A DNA stretch of 64,000 nt, from positions 62,001 to 126,000 of the forward strand of contig CAVROM010000002.1 in NCBI GenBank assembly GCA_963722815.1, in the 5' to 3' direction. Positions 28,039 to 38,269 of the stretch are shown piece by piece. Numbering within the stretch: position 1 is the stretch's first letter; every line of letters begins with the position of its first letter. Made by a program: the position numbers and the translations under genes. The notes under the pieces are model-generated. The model saw only the letters and a list, made by a program, of their open reading frames with translations, had not been told where the DNA came from and did no database searches. The stretch is from DASQFQ01 sp963722815. Lineage in GTDB: Bacteria > Actinomycetota > Thermoleophilia > Solirubrobacterales > Solirubrobacteraceae.

Positions 28039-29550
28039 TCAGCGGCGGGGAACGCTGAGGATCGTCGAGGTCGTGGCGGCCCCGGTCCGCTTGCGGATCC
28101 GGGTCACGTAGGCGGTCGTCGGGCCGAGCGCCGTCGTCCACAGCGTGTCGGTGATGCCGGCGGGCGGGCGGCGCCAGAGCTTCGGCGGCTTGTGATGGCG
28201 GTAACCGGCGCGGTGGCGGTGGTGCCCCTTCTCGCGCCCGAGGTCGCGGCGGGCCGTCGGCCAGGTCACATACAGCCGCTGGTCCTTGGTCGTCGCGCGA
28301 CGCTGCAGGGGGCCGAGCCGCAGCTCCTGCTGCGTATAGACCGAGCGCACGTAGAGCACGCGGCGGCCGTCGAACGTCGGGTTGCTCAGCAGCGTGCGGT
28401 GCTCGGAGCGCAGCACCGTGTCGGCGCCGGTGGCGAGGTCGAGCAGGCGGATCTGCGAGCCGTTGGTGCCGGCCCGGTGGTAGACGACGGTGGCGCCGAC
28501 GATCGACGGTCGGCCGAGCTGCTCGCTCCCGCTTGCGCGCGCGACCTCGCGCGGGGCGGCGCTGGAATCGCGTGGCTGGGCGAAGAGCTGCCTGCCGCCG
28601 ACCAGCCACACCACCCACCGGTCGCCGAATGCGAACGCGCCGGCGCCCGGCGCGTCGTAGGCCGCGACGGGGGTGAGCGTGTCGGTGGTGGCGAGCACGA
28701 TCCGGCTCTGCGCGTCGCGCCAGCCGACCAGGCCGGCGCCGAGCGCCGGATCGCGGCCCGGCAGGCCGAAGGTGCCGTCGGCGCGGCGCAGGTAGCCCGT
28801 GCCGCCAGGGCGCTGGAACGCGAAAACGCTCTCCGAGGCCGACGGCGCCGTGGCCTGCGTGACGGCGACCGTGGCGGCCGCGCGGGCGGGCGCCACGCCC
28901 GTCATCGCCACCGCGCAGGCGGCGAGCGCGACCGCGTCCGCCACACGCAGTCCGCGCAGGATCGCCGGGCGCTCGGCCATGGCGGCGTGGGCGGCGTTGC
29001 CGCGGTCGGTCTCCGCGACCGGCGCGAGCAGGATCACCGGGAGCGCCCGGCCGGCGCCGAACGCGAGGCCGAGCATGGCGCCGAGCTGCGGGTCGCCGAG
29101 CGCGACGCTGACCGCCGCCAGCGCCCACACGGCGAACGTGAGGATGAAGGTCGTGAAGCCGAGCCCCAGCAGCACGCCGTAGAGGCCGGCCGCCAGCGGC
29201 ACGGGCATGACGCGCCGCCACGGCTCCGGCACCTGCCGGCGCACCTGCGGGACGATCCGCACGCCGCGCGCCTCGCCGATCGCCGCGGCCACCGCGACGG
29301 CGGCGGCGACCGCCACCGCGCCGGTCCCGCCCGCGCCGAGCCACTGCCCGAGCAGCCCGAGCCCGCCGAACGTGATCACGCCGCCGACGAGCGCGCCGGC
29401 GCTGAACGTCGCGCACGCCACGAGCGTCGTCCGCAGACGCCCGGCGTAGCCCGCGGGGGCGAGCGTCTCGACCATCGAGAACCCGCACGGCGACCACGCG
29501 CCGGTGATGCCCGCGGCAAGCGCGGCGAGTGCGAAGACGAGGGTCAGCAC
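28039..29550 (-). CDS. CcdA/DsbD-like membrane protein fused to a beta-propeller-like domain
   Basis: 503 residues. The first about 220 form six hydrophobic helices of the cytochrome-c-biogenesis CcdA type with AWSPCGFSM at the first helix. The remaining about 280 residues look like TolB/WD-type blades (for example GRPSIVGATVVYHRAG, NPTFDGRRVLYVRS, GPTTAYVTRIRKRTG). CcdA proteins carry reducing power across the membrane to thiol proteins. It is the last gene of the mau-like minus-strand set and overlaps the MauA-like gene by seven bases. Methylamine dehydrogenase's large subunit MauB is also a propeller, but no direct match is visible. Confidence 0.7.
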   Translation of the reverse strand: MLTLVFALAALAAGITGAWSPCGFSMVETLAPAGYAGRLRTTLVACATFSAGALVGGVITFGGLGLLGQWLGAGGTGAVAVAAAVAVAAAIGEARGVRIVPQVRRQVPEPWRRVMPVPLAAGLYGVLLGLGFTTFILTFAVWALAAVSVALGDPQLGAMLGLAFGAGRALPVILLAPVAETDRGNAAHAAMAERPAILRGLRVADAVALAACAVAMTGVAPARAAATVAVTQATAPSASESVFAFQRPGGTGYLRRADGTFGLPGRDPALGAGLVGWRDAQSRIVLATTDTLTPVAAYDAPGAGAFAFGDRWVVWLVGGRQLFAQPRDSSAAPREVARASGSEQLGRPSIVGATVVYHRAGTNGSQIRLLDLATGADTVLRSEHRTLLSNPTFDGRRVLYVRSVYTQQELRLGPLQRRATTKDQRLYVTWPTARRDLGREKGHHRHRAGYRHHKPPKLWRRPPAGITDTLWTTALGPTTAYVTRIRKRTGAATTSTILSVPRR

Positions 29551-30080
29551 TTCACCTTCGTCTGGAAGTACATGACGCAGAAGACGCGGCGGCCCTTGTA
29601 GCAGTAGCCGGTCAGGGAGGCGTCGCCGTTGATCCGCTTGCGGCTGCGCGAGCAGCAGTCGACGAGCTTGCGCACGTGGCCGCCGCAGCAGCGGTACCAG
29701 GCGCCGTCGATCTGGGTCTTGAAGCCGATCTCCTCGCCGACCGCCTTGCAGATCGAGGTCCGCGAGGCGGCGGGGAGCGGGGCGCCCTCGGCGTCCGTCA
29801 GGCGGACGCCGTCCTCGTCGACGGGGTCGCCGTTCGCGTCGATCAGGCGGCCGAGGTCGTCGACGCGGTGGCCGTCCCTCGCGCGCAGCGGCCGGCCCTT
29901 GGAGTCGATCCGCGGAAGGCCGGTCGGGTGGGGGCAGGAGTCGGTCGTGTAGATGTGGCCGCAGAAGTGGTACGCCTCGGCCTCGCTCGGCGCGATCAGC
30001 GAGACGGCCGTACGGGCGCCCGCGGTCGCCATGAGCACGCCGCTGACCTTGGCGAGGAAGCCGCGCCGGGACTCGCTCAT
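29544..30080 (-). CDS. Methylamine-dehydrogenase light-chain-like (MauA-like) Tat-exported protein
   Basis: 178 residues. It starts with a twin-Arg signal (MSESRRGFLAKVSG). The cysteine-rich mature part has FCGHIYTTDSCPHPTGLPRID and DGAWYRCCGGHVRKLVDCC, matching the light chain of methylamine dehydrogenase; ten Cys in all. The tryptophan tryptophylquinone cofactor needs two Trp. This protein has only one (residue 128), so it cannot form TTQ. A structural, disulfide-rich role or another substrate is likely. Made with a MauE-MauD fusion and a CcdA protein that would supply disulfide handling. Confidence 0.75.
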   Translation of the reverse strand: MSESRRGFLAKVSGVLMATAGARTAVSLIAPSEAEAYHFCGHIYTTDSCPHPTGLPRIDSKGRPLRARDGHRVDDLGRLIDANGDPVDEDGVRLTDAEGAPLPAASRTSICKAVGEEIGFKTQIDGAWYRCCGGHVRKLVDCCSRSRKRINGDASLTGYCYKGRRVFCVMYFQTKVKC

Positions 30081-30934
30081 GCCCGCCGCCGCTCCGCGGT
30101 GGCGAGCACGGACTCGAGCTGGCCCGGCGTGTTGAAGGTGCCTTTGGCGAGCACGGTGCCGTGCTCGTCGAGCGCGACCGCGAACGGGCTGCCCGGGATG
30201 CCGGCGGAGGCCCACGCGTGGGCGTCGCGGACCTCGTCGAAGGTCTTCAGCCGCACGAGCGGGTCGCGGCCGAGCGCCTCGATGGCGGGCTCGAGCGCGC
30301 GGCACATCCCGCAGCCCTCGGAGGTGAAGACGGCGAGGCCGAGGCGGCCGGGCTCGACCTCCATCAGCTCGCTGCGCCCGCCGAGCTCCGGCCCCTCCTC
30401 GGGGATCTCGAGCGCGCCGCGAGGGTCGATCTCGGCGCGCAGCGAGGCCAGCTCGCGCGCGAGGGCCAGGACGGCGACCCCCAGCGAGGCGATGCCGAGC
30501 AGGGCCGCGACGAGGCCGATCCCGAGCCAGCCCTCGGTCGACGGCTCGCGCCGGTCGAGCAGCGGCAGCACCGCGAACGCGACCGTCAGCGCCCCCGCCC
30601 GTGCCAGCGATCCCCGGCCCACGCGGCCGCGCGCGCCGAAGCACGCACATGGCGCGCCCGCGCGCCCCGAGGTCAGCGCCACGCCCTGCGCGACGGTGAA
30701 GCCCGCGAACAGCGCGGCGCCGGCCCAGCCTGCTGCCTCGACCCCCGCGACGGTCGCCACCGCCAGCACCAGCTCGACCGCGATCAGCCCGCCCCAGGCC
30801 ACGCGGGTCGCGGTGTCGCCGTGGATCCCGTAGGTGCCGAGCGCCGCGCGCGTGCGCGGGCCGTCGGCGAGCTTGAGCAGGGCGGAGCCGACGAGCACGG
30901 CACCGAGGAGCAGCGCAAGGAGCACGGGGAGCAT
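30077..30934 (-). CDS. MauE (DoxX-like) membrane domain fused to a MauD-like thioredoxin domain
   Basis: 285 residues. The first about 180 form four to six membrane helices of the MauE/DoxX type (LVGSALLKLADGPRTRAAL, Cys pair in GAPCACFGARG). The last about 90 are thioredoxin-like with the active site EGCGMCRALEPAIEAL and cis-Pro region GIPGSPFAVAL. In methylotrophs MauE and MauD are separate proteins needed for disulfide formation in the dehydrogenase light chain. Here they are fused and overlap the MauA-like gene by four bases. Confidence 0.8.
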   Translation of the reverse strand: MLPVLLALLLGAVLVGSALLKLADGPRTRAALGTYGIHGDTATRVAWGGLIAVELVLAVATVAGVEAAGWAGAALFAGFTVAQGVALTSGRAGAPCACFGARGRVGRGSLARAGALTVAFAVLPLLDRREPSTEGWLGIGLVAALLGIASLGVAVLALARELASLRAEIDPRGALEIPEEGPELGGRSELMEVEPGRLGLAVFTSEGCGMCRALEPAIEALGRDPLVRLKTFDEVRDAHAWASAGIPGSPFAVALDEHGTVLAKGTFNTPGQLESVLATAERRRA

Positions 30935-31089
30935 GCGGCGCCGGAAGCTAGCAGCCCGGGATGAGCCCCAAACCCACCTGAATGGAGGTTGGTTGCATTC
31001 GGCACAAGCGTCGTAGGGTCACTCAAGCCCAACACGGCGGGGCCCTACTGGACGGAGGCGCGGATGGGTGATCTGCGTGTAGCGCGCGC
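30935..31089. other. 155-base intergenic gap with hairpins, before the mau-like genes
   Basis: A gap between two minus-strand genes. GTAGGGTC (31014) pairs imperfectly with GGCCCTAC, and AACCCACC with GGTTGGTT nearer the mauE-mauD fusion start. I see no clear promoter and no arm sequence shared with E1-E3. A terminator for the DsbA-like gene followed by a promoter is possible. Confidence 0.35.
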
Positions 31090-31956
31090 TCAGACGGCGG
31101 CGGTCCAGTACCCGTCGCCGCCGACCGGCAGGAACGTCGCCACGCGCGCGAGCTCGGAGCGCACGTCGGCGAGCTCGCGGTCGCACACGGCGGCGACCTC
31201 CGCGGTGGCGATCGGCATGCCCGCCCACATCAGCACCTGCTCGACGGAGTCGGGATCGGGCTCGCGCGTGAGCTCCGGCGCGAGGTTGGCGATCGCCGTC
31301 TCGTAGGCCTCGATCGGGCGGTAGCCCGGGAGGTCGACGCGGTTGGCGGTCGGCCAGTCCTCGGGCGGCTCGGTGACGCGGATCAGCTCGTAGGACGGAC
31401 ACGTGTAGCGCCGCTCCTCGGGCGGCCCGCCGAGCTTGTAGTCCTGCGCGCGCGAGGCGGGCGACGGTGAGCGCGAGGCCTCCATGTCGGCCCGCAGCAC
31501 CGGGTCGACCGCCGGATCCTTGAGCCACGTGCGGATCTCCTCGGGCTCGATCAGCGCCTCGGTCGCGGCGCGCTCGATCACCTCGGGGTCGTCGAGCGCC
31601 AGCCCCGTGAACGTGAGCACCCGCAGCCGCCGCAGGAAGGCGGGCTCGCGGTCGGGCGCGTGCAGGCGCGTCGCGACCACCGCGCGGCACGCGGGCAGCG
31701 ACGCGCCGAGCTCGACCGGCCGCCAGTCGATCGGCATCCCGTACAGCAGCTGCAGCCGCCGCCGGCTCTTCGCCACCTTCTCCGGCGGGAACTCCTCGCC
31801 CGGCCGCTCCTCGGACAGCACGACCATGTGCAGCTCCCACTCGATCTGCGCGCCGTACAACCACAGGAGCCGCAGCCGCTGCCGCTCGGCAGAGAACGCG
31901 AACGGGCAGCCCGGGTCCGTGTAGTGCCGGATGAGGACCGGCGCCCCGCCGTTCAT
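31090..31956 (-). CDS. DsbA-like (FrnE/HCCA isomerase family) thioredoxin-fold protein
   Basis: 288 residues. Begins LIRHYTDPGCPFAFSAE: a thioredoxin-fold N-terminus with a single Cys in the CxxC position (CPFAF), then the inserted helical domain with CRAVVATRLHA and FLRRLRVLTFTGLALDD, as in FrnE and 2-hydroxychromene-2-carboxylate isomerase-like proteins. Loss of the second Cys suggests glutathione- or mycothiol-dependent transferase rather than oxidase chemistry. Three bases separate it from ettA upstream. Confidence 0.75.
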   Translation of the reverse strand: MNGGAPVLIRHYTDPGCPFAFSAERQRLRLLWLYGAQIEWELHMVVLSEERPGEEFPPEKVAKSRRRLQLLYGMPIDWRPVELGASLPACRAVVATRLHAPDREPAFLRRLRVLTFTGLALDDPEVIERAATEALIEPEEIRTWLKDPAVDPVLRADMEASRSPSPASRAQDYKLGGPPEERRYTCPSYELIRVTEPPEDWPTANRVDLPGYRPIEAYETAIANLAPELTREPDPDSVEQVLMWAGMPIATAEVAAVCDRELADVRSELARVATFLPVGGDGYWTAAV

Positions 31957-31959
31957 CGG

Positions 31960-33615
<1,656 letters not shown>

Positions 33616-33639
33616 TCGGCGGTTGAGGATAGGCGCTCA

Positions 33640-34398
33640 ATGACCGACATTGGTTCTATGGCTCCACTCATCGGCGTCACCACCTCGGAGGTCCGGCGTG
33701 GTGACCTGGCGACCCTGCGTCGTCACGGGGAGCCGCCGCAGCACGAGATGGCGCTCGGGCTGACCTACATGCGGGCCATCGAACTGGCCGGCGGCGTGCC
33801 AGTCGTGCTGCCGCCGCTGCACGACGGAATGGCAACGCTGCTCGACCGTCTCGACGGCATCTGCCTGTCGGGCGGGCCGGACCTCGACCCCGCCGCGTAC
33901 GGCGCCCGCGCGCACGAGCAGCTCGGCCCCACCGAGCCGCAGCTCGACCGCTTCGAGCTCGAGCTGGCGCGCGCGGCCGACTCGGTAGGGATGCCGCTGC
34001 TCGGCATCTGCCGCGGGGCGCAGGCGCTCAACGTCGCGCGCGGCGGCACGCTGCACCAGCACGTCGAGGGCCACCGCCAGACCGAGCTCGCCACCCAGCC
34101 CGTGCACGCCGTGCGGATCGCCCCGCGCTCGTGCGCGTCGCGCGTGCTCAAGACCCGCGCGACGATGGTCAACTCCTTCCACCACCAGGCGGTCGACGAG
34201 CTCGGCGAGGACCTGGTGGCCACCGCGTGGGCGCCCGACGGCACGATCGAGGCGATCGAGGACCGTCGCCATTCCTTCCTGCTCGCCGTGCAGTGGCACG
34301 CCGAGACGCTGGTCGACACGCCGTCCCAGCTCGCGCTCTTCCGCGCGCTCGTCGAGGCCGCCAGAGGCCGCGGGGCGCTCGGTACGCTGGCTGCGTGA
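33640..34398 (+). CDS. Gamma-glutamyl-gamma-aminobutyrate hydrolase-like (PuuD) class I amidotransferase
   Basis: 252 residues. Catalytic Cys in LGICRGAQALNVARGG, oxyanion Gly-Gly in CLSGGPDLDPAAYG, His and Glu in VNSFHHQAVDEL and AVQWHAETL. PuuD-type enzymes hydrolyse gamma-glutamyl-GABA in putrescine use; relatives act on other glutamyl compounds. It is divergent from ettA with a 24-base gap. ATG 33640 is used; ATG 33658 (MAPLIGVTT) is an equally possible start by homology. Confidence 0.85.
   Translation: MTDIGSMAPLIGVTTSEVRRGDLATLRRHGEPPQHEMALGLTYMRAIELAGGVPVVLPPLHDGMATLLDRLDGICLSGGPDLDPAAYGARAHEQLGPTEPQLDRFELELARAADSVGMPLLGICRGAQALNVARGGTLHQHVEGHRQTELATQPVHAVRIAPRSCASRVLKTRATMVNSFHHQAVDELGEDLVATAWAPDGTIEAIEDRRHSFLLAVQWHAETLVDTPSQLALFRALVEAARGRGALGTLAA
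34383..34388 (+). promoter_or_regulatory. Leaderless-type -10 box TACGCT for the ABC exporter operon
   Basis: TACGCT lies within the end of the amidotransferase gene, six bases (GGCTGC) before the GTG at 34395. There is no ribosome site upstream. Translation could also occur by coupling, since the upstream TGA overlaps the GTG. Confidence 0.4.
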
Positions 34399-35285
34399 GC
34401 GCACTCTCCATCCGTGGCGCGGTCAAGCGCTACGGCGCGATCACCGCGGTCGATCATCTCGACCTCGAGGTCCCGGAGGGCACCTGCGTCGGACTGCTCG
34501 GGCCCAACGGCGCGGGCAAGTCGACGACGATGCGGCTGCTGACCGCGCAGGCGATCGCCGACGAGGGTGAGATCCGCGTGCTCGGCCACTCGCTGCCGGG
34601 CGACTCGAAGGCGGCGCGCGCCGAGATGGGCGTCGTGCCGCAGCTCGACAACCTCGACACCACGCTGACGGTCGAGCAGAACCTGCGCGTGTTCGCGCAC
34701 CTCTATCGGATCCCGCGCGGCGAGCGCCAGGCGGCGATCGAGCGGGCGCTCGCGATGTCGCGGCTCGTCGATCGCCGCGACACGCGCGCGGACAAGCTCT
34801 CGGGCGGCATGCGCCGGCGCCTGCTGATCTCGCGCGCGCTCGTGCACCGGCCGCGGCTCGTCCTCCTCGACGAGCCGACCGTCGGGCTCGACCCGCAGGT
34901 CCGCCAGGAGCTGTGGGCGCTCGTCGACGCGCTCCGCGCCGAGGGCGTCTCGATCCTGATGTCGACGCACTACATCGAGGAGGCCCAGCGCCTCGCCGAC
35001 ACCGTGACGATCATGGCCGAGGGCAAGGCGGTCGCGACGGGTCGCCCGTCCGAGCTGGTCGCCGAGCACGTCGGCCGCGAGGCGATCGAGGTCTACGGCT
35101 CGCCCGCACGGCTCGCGGAGGCCGAGGCCGAGGCGCGCGAGGCGGGCTTCAACACGCGCCGCACCGGCACGTCCGTGTCGGTGCTCGGCGTCGAGCGCGC
35201 GAACGGCCACACGCCCGAGGGCGAGCGGCGGCCCGCGAACCTCGAGGACCTGTTCGTGCTGCTGACCGGCGAGGAGGTCGTATGA
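34395..35285 (+). CDS. ABC transporter ATP-binding protein (NodI/DrrA type)
   Basis: 296 residues. Walker A GLLGPNGAGKST, Q-loop GVVPQLDNLD, signature KLSGGMRRRL, Walker B LVLLDEPTVGLDP, H-loop STHYIEEAQRLAD. The C-terminal about 60 residues are an extension as in DrrA/NodI. It partners the ABC-2 permease at 35282, with which it overlaps by four bases. Substrate unknown; such exporters often give drug or lipid export. Confidence 0.93.
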   Translation: MSALSIRGAVKRYGAITAVDHLDLEVPEGTCVGLLGPNGAGKSTTMRLLTAQAIADEGEIRVLGHSLPGDSKAARAEMGVVPQLDNLDTTLTVEQNLRVFAHLYRIPRGERQAAIERALAMSRLVDRRDTRADKLSGGMRRRLLISRALVHRPRLVLLDEPTVGLDPQVRQELWALVDALRAEGVSILMSTHYIEEAQRLADTVTIMAEGKAVATGRPSELVAEHVGREAIEVYGSPARLAEAEAEAREAGFNTRRTGTSVSVLGVERANGHTPEGERRPANLEDLFVLLTGEEVV

Positions 35286-36074
35286 CCGCCGTGCGCGAGC
35301 GCACCATCGGCCGGCTCGAGCGCCCGGCGCTCGCGGGCGTGCTCGTCCGCGAGATCATCAACTTCTCCTCGTTCTGGAAGTCGAGCGTCTTCTCGTCGAC
35401 CGTCGAGCCGACGATCTACCTGCTCGCGTTCGGCTTCGGCTTCGGCTCGCTCGTCACGATCGGTCGCCGGCCTCGACTACGTCCAGTACGTCGGCACCGG
35501 CACGGTCGCCACCGCGGTGCTGTTCTCGTCGGTCTTCGCCGCGATGTTCGGCTCGTTCGTGAAGTACCAGTTCCAGCGCACCTACGACGCGATCCTCGCC
35601 GCGCCGGTCGACACCGAGGAGCTCGTCACGGCCGAGGCGCTGTGGATCGCGGCGCGCGCCGGCGTGTTCGGCTGCGCGCCGCTGCTCGTCGCCATGGTGT
35701 TCGGGCTCAATCCCAGCTGGGGCATGCTGCTCGTCCCGTTCATCGGCGCGCTGACCGGCTACGGGTGGGCGTGCTTCGGGGTGACGATCGCCGCGGTCCT
35801 CAACTCGATCGACCACTTCTCCTACATCACGAGCACGATCATCACGCCGGTCTTCCTCACGGCCGGCACGTTCTTCCCGATCTCCGGCCTGCCTGAGTGG
35901 GCGCAGGTGCTCGCGCAGTTCAACCCGCTCTACCACTGTGTGCAGCTCGTGCGCCACGCCTGCTTCGGGTTCGAGGGCTGGATCGACCTCTACCACGTGG
36001 GCGCGCTCGCCGCGTTCGCGATTCTCACGTGGCGGCTGGCGATCCACTACATGCAGAAGAAGCTGGTCGACTAG
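35282..36074 (+). CDS. ABC-2 type transporter permease (one frameshift)
   Basis: About 263 residues, six membrane helices. N-terminal FSSFWKSSVFSSTVEPTIYL and, after the break, FVKYQFQRTYDAILAAPV, STIITPVFLTAGTFFPI and LPEWAQVLAQFNPLYH, the last being the typical ABC-2 box. A frame break lies near 35462, where ATCGGTCGCCGG has one G more than the expected ATCGTCGCCGG. The same kind of extra G is seen at 5542 and 61885, so an error is likely and the gene is probably intact. The stop TAG lies inside the left arm of element E4. Confidence 0.87.
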
Positions 36075-36249
36075 TGGGTGGCTGATTCCACGACCCCCGC
36101 ACCCGTCTGCACGCGTCCCGCGGGACAGGATCGGCACCCGCCGAAGGAGCCTGTGGCGCTGCCACTATTCCCCTTCGGCGTGCACCGCCCTGTAACCACG
36201 GGACACGCACATCCGGGCACGGCGGCCGCGGAATCAACCACCTAGTCGA
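36067..36249. repeat. Nested palindromic intergenic element E4 (183 bp)
   Basis: Outer arms TCGACTAGTGGGTGGCTGATTCC (36067-36089) and GGAATCAACCACCTAGTCGA (36230-36249) pair imperfectly and contain the stop codons of both convergent genes (TAG 36072 and the Nudix TAG read from 36242-36244). Inside, CGCCGAAGG pairs with CCTTCGGCG, around TGGC/GCCA; further stretches such as GGGACA and CGGGAC add stems. The sequence of the arms differs from E1-E3, but the length and plan are the same. No gene inside. Confidence 0.75.
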
Positions 36250-36835
36250 AGTCGGTCGGGCGCTCCCGGTGCTCGGCGTGGGCGAGCGCGAGCTCGATCT
36301 GGTCGCGGGTGGTGCGGCCGGTCGAGAGTGGCGGGAGGTCGTCGAGGCCGAACCAGCCGACGCCGTCGATCTCGTCGTCGGGATCGCTGTGCGGCTCGCC
36401 GGTCTCCTCGACGAGGAAGAACAGCTTGAAGATGTGGTGCGCGTGGGGCGGGAAGTTGTGGCGGTCGCGGTCGTGCACGGCGATCAGCTTGAGCGCGCGG
36501 ACGGGGATGCCCGCCTCCTCGCGGAACTCGCGCTCCGCCGAGCGGCTCGGCGGCTCCCCGATGTCGGCCCAGCCGCCCGGCAGCGTCCAGCCGCCGTCGG
36601 CGACCTCGCGCACGAGCAGGACCTTTCCGTCGCGCACGAGCGCGCCGCGCACGTCGACCTTCGGGGTCGGGTGGCCGGCGCCGTGGGTGTCGAGGCCCGA
36701 CCCCTGGCCGGCGACCTCGGCGGCCAGCCGCGCGACCTCCTCGTAGCGCTTGATGTCGTAGGGATCGGTCGCGTACGTCAGCCCCGTCTCCGAGACGTGC
36801 TGCAAGCGGCGAACCCAGTCGATCCAGGGGTCCAT
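36242..36835 (-). CDS. Nudix hydrolase with N-terminal helical domain
   Basis: 197 residues. Nudix box GGWADIGEPPSRSAEREF continuing REEAGI, all key residues kept. The N-terminal 55 residues (WVRRLQHVSETGLTYA, DIKRYEEVARLAAEV) are the domain found in ADP-ribose pyrophosphatase-like Nudix proteins of Gram-positives. Likely hydrolyses a nucleoside diphosphate derivative. It is divergent from the J-domain gene with 15-21 bases between starts; its own -10 box TACGGT lies eight bases upstream. Confidence 0.88.
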   Translation of the reverse strand: MDPWIDWVRRLQHVSETGLTYATDPYDIKRYEEVARLAAEVAGQGSGLDTHGAGHPTPKVDVRGALVRDGKVLLVREVADGGWTLPGGWADIGEPPSRSAEREFREEAGIPVRALKLIAVHDRDRHNFPPHAHHIFKLFFLVEETGEPHSDPDDEIDGVGWFGLDDLPPLSTGRTTRDQIELALAHAEHRERPTDFD

Positions 36836-36842
36836 TTGCCGC

Positions 36843-36849
36843 TACCGTA
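36843..36849. promoter_or_regulatory. Overlapping divergent leaderless -10 boxes (TACCGT/TACGGT)
   Basis: The 7-bp sequence TACCGTA is read as TACCGT on the plus strand (36843-36848) and TACGGT on the minus strand (36849-36844). On the plus side eight bases lead to GTG 36857; on the minus side eight bases lead to the Nudix ATG at 36835. The whole intergenic space is consumed by these boxes, leaving no room for ribosome sites. Seen in sequence; function inferred. Confidence 0.5.
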
Positions 36850-36856
36850 GATGGTT

Positions 36857-38104
36857 GTGCCCCAGTTCCTGGACATCGAGCAATCCGTGCTGCTCCTCGA
36901 GCTGGAGCCGCCGTTCGACAAGCGCGCCGTACAGCTCGCGCGCCGCCGGATGGCGAAGCGCTGGCACCCCGACATCGCCCCGCCCGGGCGCCAGCACGAG
37001 CACGAGCGCCACCTCAAGGCGATCAACGAGGCCGCCGACCAGCTCGAGCGTCTGGCGGAGGACTCACGCGGCGGCAAGGTGTCGCGGAACGCGGTCAAGG
37101 TCTCGGCCCAGGCGGCGCGCAAGGCGCGCGCCGAGGAGGGGCAGCGCGCCTACGAGGCCGAGCAGCGCGCCCGCGAGCACGCCGCCGACCGCGAGAAGCA
37201 CGACCCGTTCGCCTCGCGCGTGCCCGACCACTCGGTCGTGCACCGCTACGCGCGCTGCCTCTCGTATCCGGAGTGGGGCGTCGGCAGCGTCAACGGCATC
37301 TACTTCACGGGCGACGGCGACGACATCCAGCAGTGGGCGCGCGTCTCGTTCCAGGTCGGCGTCCGCACGGTGCCGGCCGGCTCGCTGCAGTTCGTCGACT
37401 TCTCGAAGCCCGACCCGGGCGCCGACCGCGTCGAGCGCTTCATGACCGCCGCCAAGCACGCGCTGGCCGAGGGCGACTTCGCTCTGGCCGCGCAGCGGCT
37501 CGTGTACGCGCGCGACGCCGAGCCGGAGAACCCCGCGGTGCTGCGGCTGCTCGCGACGGCCTTCTGGCAGGCCGGCAACCTCGCCGCCGCCGGCCGCGCG
37601 GTCCGCGACTGGGCGCGCGTGGAGCCCGACCGGCCCGCGCCGCACCGCACCGCCGCGCGCATCTACGAGGACCAGGGCGCGCTCTCGATGGCGATCGACT
37701 CCGCGGTGCGCGAGACCGAGCGGGCCCCGTCCGACGGCGGCGCGTTCGAGCGCCTCGGCCGGCTGCGGCTGCGCACGTTCGACCGCGAGGGCGCGCGTGC
37801 GGCCTACGAGCAGGCGCGCGCGATCGAGCCGAGCGAGCAGGGGCTGCTCGATCTCGCGCTGGTCTGCAACCTGATGGGCGACACCGGCGCCGAGGTCAGC
37901 GCCTGCGAGCAGGCGACGAAGATCGCGCCGGAGTCGGCGGCCGCGTGGTCGCGGCTCGCCCACGCGCTGGCTCGGACCGACCGCGCGAGCGAGTGCATCG
38001 CCGCCTGCGACCGCGCCCTGGCGCTGCTCGACGACCCCGAGGTCCGCAACCTGCGCGCGCAGGTGGTCGCCGCGCAGCCGCGCGCGATCGAGGCCGCGGC
38101 TTAG
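36857..38104 (+). CDS. J-domain protein with C-terminal TPR repeats
   Basis: 415 residues from GTG 36857. The J-domain (first about 60 residues) keeps the HPD motif in AKRWHPDIAPPG, needed to stimulate DnaK. A charged helical linker rich in Ala, Arg and Glu follows, then a short beta domain (GVGSVNGIYFTG, ARVSFQVGVRTVPAG) and about six TPR units (for example AALRLLATAF-like helices, LLDLALVCNLMGDTG). GTG is preferred over the ATG six bases upstream because of the -10 spacing; both give almost the same protein. The stop lies in the left arm of E5. Confidence 0.8.
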   Translation: MPQFLDIEQSVLLLELEPPFDKRAVQLARRRMAKRWHPDIAPPGRQHEHERHLKAINEAADQLERLAEDSRGGKVSRNAVKVSAQAARKARAEEGQRAYEAEQRAREHAADREKHDPFASRVPDHSVVHRYARCLSYPEWGVGSVNGIYFTGDGDDIQQWARVSFQVGVRTVPAGSLQFVDFSKPDPGADRVERFMTAAKHALAEGDFALAAQRLVYARDAEPENPAVLRLLATAFWQAGNLAAAGRAVRDWARVEPDRPAPHRTAARIYEDQGALSMAIDSAVRETERAPSDGGAFERLGRLRLRTFDREGARAAYEQARAIEPSEQGLLDLALVCNLMGDTGAEVSACEQATKIAPESAAAWSRLAHALARTDRASECIAACDRALALLDDPEVRNLRAQVVAAQPRAIEAAA

Positions 38105-38269
38105 AGCCCGTCAAAGAAGTCGGCACGCCCGGATGCAGCCGATCCGCGGCGCAGGTTCGCCACCCGAGAGCTTGCCCATAGAACCACTATGGGCTTCACA
38201 CTCGCGCGACGCCCTGCATCCACGGCTCGACCGCCCCAGACGCATGCCTGTTCTTTGACGGACTCTTAG
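38101..38269. repeat. Nested palindromic intergenic element E5 (169 bp)
   Basis: Outer arms TTAGAGCCCGTCAAAGAA (38101-38118) and TTCTTTGACGGACTCTTAG (38251-38269) pair with few mismatches and include the stop codons of both convergent genes. Inside, GGATGCAG pairs with CTGCATCC and encloses a perfect 8-bp hairpin GCCCATAG/CTATGGGC with loop AACCA. Same size and plan as E1-E4. No gene inside. Confidence 0.8.

Noticed and set aside
29544..30080. Functional methylamine dehydrogenase light chain
   Set aside because: Only one Trp, so TTQ cannot form, and no heavy-chain or mauG gene is seen.
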